Below, piece after piece: positions 7,855-14,781 of a DNA stretch of 16,496 nucleotides. This stretch comes from an uncultured Porphyromonadaceae bacterium (lineage in GTDB: Bacteria > Bacteroidota > Bacteroidia > Bacteroidales > Muribaculaceae). The position numbers and the translations under genes are program-made. The stretch covers positions 1 through 16,496 of the forward strand of contig URMA01000066.1 in the NCBI GenBank assembly GCA_900548875.1, written 5' to 3'. Each line of letters starts with the position of its first letter. Position 1 is the stretch's first letter. A model generated the notes under the pieces. The model saw only the letters and a program-made list of their open reading frames with translations. It was not told the DNA's origin and made no database searches.

Positions 7855-8982
7855 ATGAGAAAGGTGTTTCATAAACTTCATTTGTGGCTGTCCATTCCGT
7901 TGGGCGTGTTTCTGTCGCTGATTTGCCTGACAGGGGCCATTCTGGTTTTCGAAACGGAAATCAAGGAATGGATGACGCCCGAACTGTATCGCGTGGAGGT
8001 GAAGGAGGGCGAAGAGAAACTTGTCCCCTCGCAGCTCTCGGCGGCTGTAATGCGGCAAATGCCCGATACGCTGGTCGTGTCCGGAATCCAGTATTATGCC
8101 GATGCCGAACGTGCCTGTATGGTATCGTTTCGGAACGGTGAAAGGCGGCAGCTGAGTGTCAATCCCTATACGGGAGAGGTGAACGGCTGGGTAGGAACCA
8201 GCCGATTCTTCCAAACGGTTAAGGGCCTTCACCGTTGGTTCCTTCATCAGCCGGAATCGAAGTCCGACAAGACCCTCGGCCGGCTGACGGTAGGCGTGTC
8301 TACACTGCTGTTTGTTGTGATACTGGTGAGCGGACTTGTGATTTGGATGCCGCGGAAAATGAAAAATTTGAAACAGCGTCTGACGGTGAGTTTTACAAAA
8401 GGTTGGCGGCGTTTCTGGTACGACAGCCACGTTGCGTGGGGATTCTATGCCGCACTGTTTCTGCTGCTCATGTCGCTCACCGGACTTTACTGGTCGTTTG
8501 GCTGGTATCGTTCGTTGGCTACCCGTTTGTTTGTCGGTGAGGTCAAGAAAGAACAGACGGCGGCAGCTCCGGCAGCGGCGGAGCAGGGCAAGCGCAAGCC
8601 GTCGGCCGACTATTTTCAGGCGTGGGACCGCGTGTATGAGGAAATTTCCCGCCGTTATCCGCAGTACACCTGGATATCGTTGGAGCCGAAACAGGCATCT
8701 GTCAGTACCCGCAGCCTGTCGGCGACACGCCGGGCGGATGTGCTGACATTCGACAAGAATACCGGTGCCGTGCTGGATGTGCAGCGCTATGCCGACATTC
8801 CTGCTTCAAAAACGCTGAAAGGAACATTCTATTCCCTGCACACTGGGAACTGGGGCGGATTGTGGACAAAAGCCCTCTATTTCCTTGCCGCGCTGATTGG
8901 GGCCGTATTGCCGTGGAGCGGTTATTACCTGTGGTGGAAAAAGCGAAAAGCCAAGCAAAAACAAAGAAGAAAAGTCCTGTAA
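7855..8982 (+). CDS. xusC: PepSY-associated inner-membrane protein, XusC-like
   Basis: A 375-residue protein with four transmembrane helices at about 11-33, 143-165, 193-215 and 340-361. A periplasmic PepSY-like domain (about 40-120, VNPYTGEV at 102-109) lies between helices 1 and 2, and a second one (about 250-325, TFDKNTGAVLDV) between helices 3 and 4. Histidines sit at the helix edges where this family conserves them: H6 and H9, H126 and H131 (LHRWFLH), H192 and H329 (YSLHTGNW). That layout has led to proposals of haem binding and ferric reduction in relatives. An Ala/Lys-rich linker at 234-249 and a very basic C-terminus facing the cytoplasm are visible. It starts 23 bp after the lipoprotein gene and closes the operon. 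The likely job is handling iron-siderophore in the periplasm; the reductase role is inference. Confidence 0.85.
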   Translation: MRKVFHKLHLWLSIPLGVFLSLICLTGAILVFETEIKEWMTPELYRVEVKEGEEKLVPSQLSAAVMRQMPDTLVVSGIQYYADAERACMVSFRNGERRQLSVNPYTGEVNGWVGTSRFFQTVKGLHRWFLHQPESKSDKTLGRLTVGVSTLLFVVILVSGLVIWMPRKMKNLKQRLTVSFTKGWRRFWYDSHVAWGFYAALFLLLMSLTGLYWSFGWYRSLATRLFVGEVKKEQTAAAPAAAEQGKRKPSADYFQAWDRVYEEISRRYPQYTWISLEPKQASVSTRSLSATRRADVLTFDKNTGAVLDVQRYADIPASKTLKGTFYSLHTGNWGGLWTKALYFLAALIGAVLPWSGYYLWWKKRKAKQKQRRKVL

Positions 8983-8987
8983 TCAAG

Positions 8988-9034
8988 AAATCCCAAACTC
9001 AGAAGCAACTGCTTGCAGAAGTTTGGGATTTTTT
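8988..9034. terminator. Hairpin terminator shared by the xus-like operon and the convergent YqaE gene
   Basis: AAATCCCAAAC at 8988-8998 and GTTTGGGATTT at 9021-9031 form a perfect 11-bp stem followed by TTT on the + strand. The loop holds a small GCAA/TTGC stem. On the minus strand the stem also ends in an A/T-rich stretch, so it can serve the convergent gene ending at 9058 as well. Confidence 0.8.
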
Positions 9035-9057
9035 ATGCTGTGCAAAAAATTGCGTTG

Positions 9058-9210
9058 TCAGTTCTTGTTCAGAATAATCAAAGCGGCTATGACTCCGGGA
9101 ATCCAGCCGAAGCAGGTCAGAATCAAAACGATGAGGATAGATCCGCAACCGCGGTCGAATACGGCCAACGGCGGGAAGATGATGGACAATATAACTCTGA
9201 ATAATGACAT
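9058..9210 (-). CDS. YqaE/Pmp3-family small membrane protein
   Basis: Reading the minus strand from the ATG at 9210 gives a 50-residue protein that begins MSLFRVILSIIFPPLAVF and ends GVIAALIILNKN. It has two hydrophobic helices (about 5-18 and 24-47) joined by the DRGCG turn, with FPPLAVF and LTCFGWIPGVIAAL matching the Pmp3/YqaE/Sna3 family at its normal 50-55 residues. Eukaryotic Pmp3 affects membrane potential and salt tolerance; bacterial members are stress-linked but not well understood. The gene is monocistronic, has its own promoter (9239-9270), and converges on the xus-like operon with a shared terminator. Its short length makes it easy to overlook. The family assignment is strong; the function is not known. 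Confidence 0.92.
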   Translation of the reverse strand: MSLFRVILSIIFPPLAVFDRGCGSILIVLILTCFGWIPGVIAALIILNKN

Positions 9211-9238
9211 GATAGTTCGTTCTTATAGTTGTTCACTG

Positions 9239-9270
9239 CGAAGATACAAAAATCCGCCGGGTTGACAAAA
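9239..9270 (-). promoter_or_regulatory. Bacteroidetes-type promoter of the YqaE gene
   Basis: On the minus strand TTTTG (9270-9266), exactly 19 nt, then TATCTTCG (9246-9239), one base off the TAnnTTTG -7 element. Transcription should start near 9232, about 22 nt before the ATG. This is the best-formed promoter in the window. Confidence 0.75.
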
Positions 9271-9278
9271 ATGTTTGA

Positions 9279-9313
9279 GAGTTTACGGTTTACAGTTTAC
9301 GGTTTACGGTTTC
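9279..9313. repeat. TTTACRG heptad tandem repeat (single orientation)
   Basis: A run starting GAGTTTAC made of about five 7-bp TTTACGG/TTTACAG units, the last degenerate (TTTCGG). It lies just upstream of the YqaE promoter and about 120 bp before the barrel-protein start. The same heptads and the same GAGTTTAC opening recur at 12799-12834. The rest of this 223-bp gap (9211-9433) shows only the YqaE promoter. Confidence 0.9.
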
Positions 9314-9433
9314 GGTTGATTGTTTATTGTGAAAAAAATATGCTGATGTGTGTTGCAACTTTTGAAGTTGTTCGTTACGTCTAATAGAGGAACATCGGTA
9401 AGTGCGCACTTTCCGCCTAACTATAAGAATGTG

Positions 9434-11545
9434 ATGAAACAGATACTAATGGGCTTGGCTGTCCTTCCAATGTGTTTGTGTGCTGTTGCACAGACTTCGG
9501 AAAATATCGTGAATGCTGATACGCTTTCGCAGGGCGTTATGTTGGAAGAAGTGGAAATAAAAGGGTCGACGATGATTGAAAAAAGCGACCGCAAACTGCT
9601 TGTTCCTACGCAGGAACAGGTTGCGCTGTCGGCCAATGGTGTGGATTTGCTCCGCAACATGCAGATTCCGCAGATTTCAGTCAATTTGACAAACGGCGAA
9701 ATCAAGACCGTTGACAGCGGAACGCTGAGTGTGAGAATCAACGGGCGGGAGGCGACTGTCGACGATGTGAAGGCACTCGATCCGGCAACGGTGAAACGCG
9801 TGGAATATCATGAGACGCCCTCCATGCGCTATGGCGAGGTGGATGCCGTTGTCGACTTTATTGTCGACAATCCTCAGCGGGGCGGTTATTTCGGAGCGGA
9901 TGTCATGCAGGGATTATGCGGCTTTGGAAATTATTTCGCAACGGCGAAGTTCAACAAGGGGCGGCATCAGTTTGCCGTTACCGGCCGGTACAGCCTTCGT
10001 TCCGGGTTCAATATGTGGCGCGACAATGAAGAGTATTTCGTTATGGACGACGGTACGCGTATCGGCCGCACGGAAAAGGGTATGCCGGTGGTGGGTGCCA
10101 TGTCAAACGGATCTGCCAAGCTCAACTACAGTTATTCGGAGCCTGACCGGTTGATGCTGTATGCCGGGCTGTCGCTATGGGGAACACCTGCAACGGATAA
10201 GAACTATCAGGGCATATTGACGGATTCGGAAACCGGCGAAGAGCTTTCGGTGATTGACCAGACAAAAAAGAAACAGTTGCAACCGTCGTTCAACTTCTAC
10301 GGCGAATATGATTTGGATTCGAGCCAGTCGGTGATGCTGGATGTTGTCGCCACCGGGGCGTATCAGCATTCCGAGCGCATCTATCGCACGGGAGAAGTCC
10401 AGACCCGTGCCGACTTTGCGGACTATCTGACGACCATTGACAGCCGTAACTATTCCCTGATTGTGAACGGCAACTACGAAAAACGCTGGACCGCGGGCAG
10501 GTTGACTGCCGGTGTGCGCTATCAGCAGGCGTGGGGTGAGAACAAGTATCTGGAAAGTTCGGTGTTGGAACGCAGCCGTGAAATGAAAAGCCTTTATTAT
10601 GCCGAGTGGTGGCAGCCGCTCGATGACCGCTTCGACTATACGCTGGGTGTGTCGGGAAAACAGCGGATTTACCGTCTGGAAGGTGCGGACGACACGCATA
10701 CGTTCGACCTGATAGCCTCGTTGAAAATGCGGTGGAAGATAAATGCGGGCAACACCCTGCGGCTGAACTTGTCGACTTCTACAAACACTCCCTCAGCCAC
10801 CGATCTCAGCAGTGTGGCGCAGCGCGTCGACGAGTTTCAGGTTTATCGCGGAAATCCGCAACTGAAACCCTGTCGGAATTTTAAAGGGCTTTTGTCCTAC
10901 GAACTGCGTCGGGGCATCTTCTATGGAAAGCTGTGGGCGAGCTACGACTATGACCGTAATCCGATTATGTCCGACAAGTACTGGGTGGAGGAAAGTGGCG
11001 AACGCCTGCTGCTGAATACGGTCAACAATCAGGTGAGCATGCAGACGGCCAACACTGCTGTTACCGTGAAACTCGATGTCGTCCCTACGTGGTTTTCCGT
11101 ATCGGGCACGTTCGGCTGGAACTTTCAGCGTTCGGAGGGACATCGCTATCTGCACCGTTTCAACAGCCCGATTGCCAGTTGGTCGGCCATGCTGACACAT
11201 TGGAATTTCGTGCTGTCGTACGAAGGTGAAATCAACCGGAAGTCACTGTGGGGCGAAACGGTTACGGGACGGGAAAACTATCAGGTTGTGCTGTTGAACT
11301 ACCGATACAAGGACTGGCAGTTTGGAATCGGCATGTTCAATCCGTTTATGAAAAACTACAATGTGCCGTCGGAAGACTTGAACCGCTATGCCGGATATTC
11401 GCGGAAAATGCATGTCGACATGACGGAAAGTCTGGCCGTTGTGCAAATAGCCTACACCTTGCCGTGGGGACGACAGGCAAAGGAACAGAAAAAGCGGCTG
11501 AACAACAGCTACGACGGCAACGGGGTGAACGCCGTGGGGAAATAG
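9434..11545 (+). CDS. Outer-membrane beta-barrel protein, TonB-receptor-like (OMP_b-brl_3 type)
   Basis: The ATG at 9434 is preferred over the TTG at 9350 because it gives a proper signal peptide, MKQILMGLAVLPMCLCAVAQ, cleaved after Q20; the protein is then 703 residues. After a short TonB-box-like LEEVEIKG (37-44) comes a plug-like domain at about 55-150 (LLRNMQIPQI, VRINGREAT, VKRVEYHETPSMRYG), then a long barrel with alternating aromatic strands. The barrel ends in YTLPWGRQ followed by a polar tail (KRLNNSYDGNG), which is the pattern of the 'outer membrane beta-barrel family' (PF14905) rather than of classical SusC or siderophore receptors. There is no N-terminal carboxypeptidase-like domain and no partner lipoprotein nearby. 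It faces the symporter gene tail to tail with only 2 bp between stop codons. Ligand unknown. Confidence 0.85.
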   Translation: MKQILMGLAVLPMCLCAVAQTSENIVNADTLSQGVMLEEVEIKGSTMIEKSDRKLLVPTQEQVALSANGVDLLRNMQIPQISVNLTNGEIKTVDSGTLSVRINGREATVDDVKALDPATVKRVEYHETPSMRYGEVDAVVDFIVDNPQRGGYFGADVMQGLCGFGNYFATAKFNKGRHQFAVTGRYSLRSGFNMWRDNEEYFVMDDGTRIGRTEKGMPVVGAMSNGSAKLNYSYSEPDRLMLYAGLSLWGTPATDKNYQGILTDSETGEELSVIDQTKKKQLQPSFNFYGEYDLDSSQSVMLDVVATGAYQHSERIYRTGEVQTRADFADYLTTIDSRNYSLIVNGNYEKRWTAGRLTAGVRYQQAWGENKYLESSVLERSREMKSLYYAEWWQPLDDRFDYTLGVSGKQRIYRLEGADDTHTFDLIASLKMRWKINAGNTLRLNLSTSTNTPSATDLSSVAQRVDEFQVYRGNPQLKPCRNFKGLLSYELRRGIFYGKLWASYDYDRNPIMSDKYWVEESGERLLLNTVNNQVSMQTANTAVTVKLDVVPTWFSVSGTFGWNFQRSEGHRYLHRFNSPIASWSAMLTHWNFVLSYEGEINRKSLWGETVTGRENYQVVLLNYRYKDWQFGIGMFNPFMKNYNVPSEDLNRYAGYSRKMHVDMTESLAVVQIAYTLPWGRQAKEQKKRLNNSYDGNGVNAVGK

Positions 11546-11547
11546 GC

Positions 11548-12743
11548 TTATTGACGGTAGAGACGGACAACGTAGGTGGCATAGAGCCATACGACAACGA
11601 ATCCGAACAACGGCACGACAAATGAAAGTGACATGGTGGAAGCGTCGGCAACATAGCCCATCATCAGCGGGCCGACAGCGCCGCCGATAGGCGACATCAT
11701 CAGGAACGACGAAGCGCGTTTGGTCTTTGCTCCGAGGCCGCGCAGCGCGATGGCAAAAATGGTCGGGAACATGATGGCTTCAAACAGATAGCCGGCAATC
11801 AGTGCGGCTACGGAAGCGTGACCGAGATTCATCACTACAAGGAAAGTGGTGATGACGGTCATCGTGGCACAAACGAACAGCACTTTTTCCGCACGCACGC
11901 GGCTCATCACCCAACTGCCTATCAGTCGGCCGCACATGAACAGTCCCAGTCCGCCGAACGACAGCAGCGTGGTGGCGGTATGTACGTCCATCCATCCGTC
12001 GTCCACTACATAGTTGATGAAAAAGCTGTTGATGGATATTTCCGATATTTCATAGCAGAACAGGGCAAAAACGCCGAACGTAAAAGGTAAATATTTGGCG
12101 AGATTGGTCACCTGACGGGTGTGTACGTTGCCTTCGCTGTCAGTGGTGTCGTAGCTCATTTCGGGCAGTTTGACACGGGTGAAGATGAACGCAACGGCAA
12201 GCACCACAATACCTGTATACATATAGGGAGCTGCCACGCTCGCATTTTCGCGGAAGAGGAACAGTCCGCCAACGATCGGCGCACAGATGCAGCCCAGTCC
12301 GTTGAACGACTGCGCCAGGTTCAGACGGCTCGCCGCCGTCGACTTGTCGCCCAGTTCCGTCAGGTAGGGATTTCCAGGAAAGTGAGGCCGCAGCCGATGA
12401 CAAACAGGGAGAACAGGAAGAATTCGAACGACATGATCCATTCGCCGGGAATGAACAGCAGCGAACCGATGCCGTAGAGAATTAGTCCGAAAATCACGCC
12501 GCTACGGTATCCCCAACGGTTGATGTAGAGTCCTGCCGGGATAGCCATCGTGAAATAGCCTGTGTAGAGCATTACCTGAACGAGGGCGGAATGGGTTTTT
12601 GTCATGACCAGTGCATCCTGGAAATGCTTGTTGAGCACATCGAGGATTGCATGGGCAAATCCCCACATAAAACACAATGACGTAATCAGAATAAACGTCA
12701 TCAGATATTTTTTGTCGACTAACGCCGCTTTTTTAGTAGTCAT
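11548..12743 (-). pseudogene. FucP-like sugar/H+ symporter (FHS family of MFS), frameshifted
   Basis: Two minus-strand frames together make one FucP/glucose-galactose-type symporter of about 400 residues, close to the family length. The first (12743 down to about 12372) has SLCFMWGFAHAILDVLNKHF and the early helices and ends GLTFLEIPT-stop. The second resumes with NPYLTELGDK, then RLNLAQSFNGLGCI, and runs to 11548 (YEISEISINSFFINYVVDDG, GRLIGSWVM, FPTIFAIALRGLG). The break at about 12372 is where relatives carry LET(A/S)ANPY. A loss of about 10 bp, removing the residues after LE and shifting the frame, explains both frames. GGAAATC is not a standard slippery heptamer, so programmed frameshifting is unlikely. 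Intact, it would be an inner-membrane importer of fucose or a related hexose. No sugar-catabolic genes flank it. A sequencing error remains possible. Confidence 0.85.
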
Positions 12744-12768
12744 AGTTGGAACTTTTATAAAACTCCGG

Positions 12769-12776
12769 CAAAAGTA
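12769..12776 (-). promoter_or_regulatory. Candidate -7 element for the FucP-like gene
   Basis: On the minus strand TACTTTTG is an exact TAnnTTTG match 25 nt before the ATG at 12743. The expected -33 position falls next to the heptad repeat edge and has no TTTG, so the repeat may have disturbed the upstream half of this promoter. Confidence 0.45.
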
Positions 12777-12798
12777 CTAAATTTTTGTGAAGATTGGG

Positions 12799-12908
12799 GA
12801 GTTTACAGTTTACAGTTTACGGTTTACAGTTTACTGGGTTAGGGGTTATGGGTTATGGGTTAGGAATTAGAGCCATGCCGTAAACTGTAAACCGTAAACT
12901 GTAAACTC
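12799..12908. repeat. Inverted repeat of TTTACRG heptads (A and A' arms)
   Basis: Arm A (12799-12834) is GAGTTTAC plus heptads of TTTACAG/TTTACGG. Arm A' (12880-12908) is its inverted copy ending GTAAACTC. 28 bp pair perfectly (12807-12834 with 12880-12907), and the outer 15 bp of the block are also perfect terminal inverted repeats. The 45-bp centre holds the G-rich element at 12836-12859. It lies between the FucP-like and MATE genes, both on the minus strand. Confidence 0.9.
12836..12859 (+). repeat. Telomere-like GGGTTA repeat with G-quadruplex pattern
   Basis: Four G runs (12836-12838, 12842-12845, 12850-12852, 12857-12859) are separated by loops TTA, TTAT and TTAT. This meets the standard G3 with 1-7-nt-loop G-quadruplex rule on the + strand, which is the non-coding strand for the flanking genes. 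Confidence 0.8.
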
Positions 12909-12936
12909 TCTAACCTCTAACCCATAACCCCTAATC
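12908..12936. repeat. C-rich inverted copy (B') of the GGGTTA repeat
   Basis: A CTAACC/CCCATAACCCC stretch is the inverted copy of the G-rich element: 12918-12934 pairs perfectly over 17 bp with 12839-12855. It directly follows arm A', so the arm order is A-B-A'-B', and it supplies the last codons of the MATE gene. Confidence 0.85.
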
Positions 12937-14254
12937 TATTTTTCCGGTAAAAGTAGTAGCCGGTGAGGTCGGCAAGTATCCAGCCGATGGGTACGGACCA
13001 CCAGATGCCTGTTACGCCAAAGGCGGGGAGGGCGGAGAGGGCGTAGGCGAGGGCTACACGCGAGCCGAGCGAAACGACGGTAAGCACCACGGAGATACCG
13101 GGCATTTTCACGGCACGGAAATAGCCGTAGAGCAGAAACAGAATGCCGATACCGAAATAGAACGAGCCCTCGATGCGCAGATAGTCGGCTCCGATGGCTA
13201 TGATTTCCGTTTCCCGGGCATCGACAAATACGCGCATCAGCGGTTCGGCAAAAACGAAGATGACTGCCGACACGGTGAGGCAGAACAGCACGGTGATGCG
13301 CAGGGCGGTACGTATGCCCCGGCGTATGCGGTCAGTGTTGGAGGCCCCGAAATTCTGGGCGATGAACGTGGAAAAGGCGTTGCCGAAATCCTGTGCGGGC
13401 ATATAGGCGAGGGTGTCGATTTTCACGGCCGCCGCAAAGGCCGCCATGACGGCAGTCCCGAAACTGTTGACCAGTCCTTGCACCATCAGTATGCCGAAAT
13501 TCATCACCGACTGTTGCAGGCAGGTGAGCGAGGAGAAGGCGGTGATTTCGCGCACGGTGGCACGGTCGAAACGGCAGTCGCTACGGCGGGGAAGCAGGTG
13601 CCGGCGTGAGTGTAGGGCATAGACGGTGATGCTGACGGCTGAAACCGCCTGTGCGATAACCGTTGCCCAGGCCGCTCCGGCGATGCCGTAATCGAAGTGG
13701 CAGATGAAAAGTATGTCGAGCGCAATGTTGAGGACAACGGACACCGCCAATGCCCAAAGCGGGGTGACCGAATCGCCCACGGCACGCAGCAGCGATGCCG
13801 CAAAGTTGTAGAGGAACGTGAATCCCAGTCCGAAGAACACAATCCACAGATATTCGCGCATCGGGGCATAGACTTCCTCCGGCACTTGAAGCAGCCGCAT
13901 CAGCGGGTCGATGAAAAGGAAAACGGCCACATTCAGTACGGCGGTAACTCCGGCGATGAGCATAAATGCCACGAAGATGTTGCGGCGGAGCTTTTTCGTG
14001 TTGCCGCTACCGAAATGGATGGAAAACAGCGCACTGCTTCCCAGACACAGCCCGAACTGGATGGAATTGAGAAACACCATCAACGCATAGGCCGCTCCAA
14101 CGGCAGCCAGCGCACCGGCACCGATGAAGCGGCCTACGATAAACGTGTCCGCCAAGTTGTAGCATTGTTGCAACAGGTTGCCGAGCATCAGCGGAAAGGC
14201 AAAGCTCAGCATTCCTTTGGCTATGTTTCCGGAAAGCAGACTGCTTTGTGACAT
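12917..14254 (-). CDS. MATE-family multidrug/cation antiporter
   Basis: A 445-residue inner-membrane protein of the MATE family (DinF/MepA-like branch), with about 12 hydrophobic helices in two equivalent halves. Family marks are FPLMLGNLLQQCYNLADTFIVGRFIG near the start, NFAASLLRAVGDS in the first half with LDILFICHFDYGIAGAAWAT after it, and QDFGNAFSTFIAQNFGA in the second half. MATE proteins export cationic drugs or metabolites in exchange for Na+ or H+. The ATG at 14254 is 10 bp after the stop of the ECF-S-like gene, so it is the last gene of a four-gene operon. The last six residues (RLGVMG) are encoded by the B' repeat at 12917-12936, meaning the original stop was probably replaced when the repeat arose. 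Substrate unknown. Confidence 0.92.
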   Translation of the reverse strand: MSQSSLLSGNIAKGMLSFAFPLMLGNLLQQCYNLADTFIVGRFIGAGALAAVGAAYALMVFLNSIQFGLCLGSSALFSIHFGSGNTKKLRRNIFVAFMLIAGVTAVLNVAVFLFIDPLMRLLQVPEEVYAPMREYLWIVFFGLGFTFLYNFAASLLRAVGDSVTPLWALAVSVVLNIALDILFICHFDYGIAGAAWATVIAQAVSAVSITVYALHSRRHLLPRRSDCRFDRATVREITAFSSLTCLQQSVMNFGILMVQGLVNSFGTAVMAAFAAAVKIDTLAYMPAQDFGNAFSTFIAQNFGASNTDRIRRGIRTALRITVLFCLTVSAVIFVFAEPLMRVFVDARETEIIAIGADYLRIEGSFYFGIGILFLLYGYFRAVKMPGISVVLTVVSLGSRVALAYALSALPAFGVTGIWWSVPIGWILADLTGYYFYRKNRLGVMG

Positions 14255-14264
14255 TTATGTCTGC

Positions 14265-14777
14265 CTATTTCTTCAACAGATATTTCAGGAACAGCCATCC
14301 GCCAACGATTTGGAACAGGATGCCGGGCAGTCCCAGACGGAAATCCTGAAGAGCGGCCTGAAGGCTTCCGGTCATAGCCCATTCGGCAAGACCGCCTACT
14401 GCCTGATAGGCTACGACTACGGCTGCCAACAGCAGAAGGCTCACGCGGCGGGTGTAGTGTGCCGTCAGCGAAGCGGCTGCGGCAAGCAGCAGGGATTTAG
14501 TCAGAATAATCGGAAGCATTTCAGCCGCCGGCATTCCGAAGAGCAGGGAGTTGACTGTCGGCGACAGCACGGCTGTCAGTACGCCTGCCTGCCAGCCGTA
14601 TTTGTAGGCGGCAATCAGCGTGAAGAAATAGATGGGCAGCCAGATGAGTCCTCCCTGTGGAATGAGGTGGCAGAGTTGCGGCAGGACGATGTTGCCTGCC
14701 ACGAACAGGGCGACTGCGGCATAGGTGCGCAGTTCGCGATAGCTGAACGTATAGAGTTTTACGCTTGCAGTTTGCAT
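14265..14777 (-). CDS. Six-helix membrane protein, probable ECF transporter S component
   Basis: A 170-residue, strongly hydrophobic protein with about six predicted helices (roughly 17-36, 43-60, 63-80, 84-106, 111-134, 148-167) and few charged residues. Size, helix number and the segment LPIYFFTLIAAYKYGWQAGVLTAVLSPTVNSLLFGMP resemble the substrate-binding S subunits of energy-coupling-factor vitamin transporters. No ATPase or T subunit is present in the window, so it would have to share an energising module encoded elsewhere, as group II ECF systems do. It starts 4 nt after the DUF1893 gene and ends 10 nt before the MATE gene, so cotranscription is likely. The ligand cannot be read from the sequence. 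An uncharacterised membrane protein of similar topology is the alternative. Confidence 0.6.
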   Translation of the reverse strand: MQTASVKLYTFSYRELRTYAAVALFVAGNIVLPQLCHLIPQGGLIWLPIYFFTLIAAYKYGWQAGVLTAVLSPTVNSLLFGMPAAEMLPIILTKSLLLAAAASLTAHYTRRVSLLLLAAVVVAYQAVGGLAEWAMTGSLQAALQDFRLGLPGILFQIVGGWLFLKYLLKK

Positions 14778-14781
14778 GAGA

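Noticed and set aside
9356..9370. Short perfect hairpin CAACTT-TTG-AAGTTG upstream of the barrel gene
   Set aside because: A 6-bp stem is expected by chance at this length; there is no T-run and no promoter element at the right spacing.
9350..9433. Extended N-terminus of the barrel protein from a TTG at 9350
   Set aside because: The 28 extra residues are not signal-like and would bury the proper signal peptide that starts at the ATG at 9434.
12360..12380. Programmed -1 ribosomal frameshift in the symporter
   Set aside because: The site GGAAATC is not a standard slippery heptamer, no strong downstream hairpin is evident, and the product would lack the family signature residues.
12836..12936. 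A true telomere or replicon end
   Set aside because: Genes continue on both sides in the same operon direction, and the units are few and inverted, unlike a terminal array.
12799..12936. A CRISPR array
   Set aside because: Repeats are 6-7 bp with no unique spacers of 25-40 bp and no cas genes nearby.
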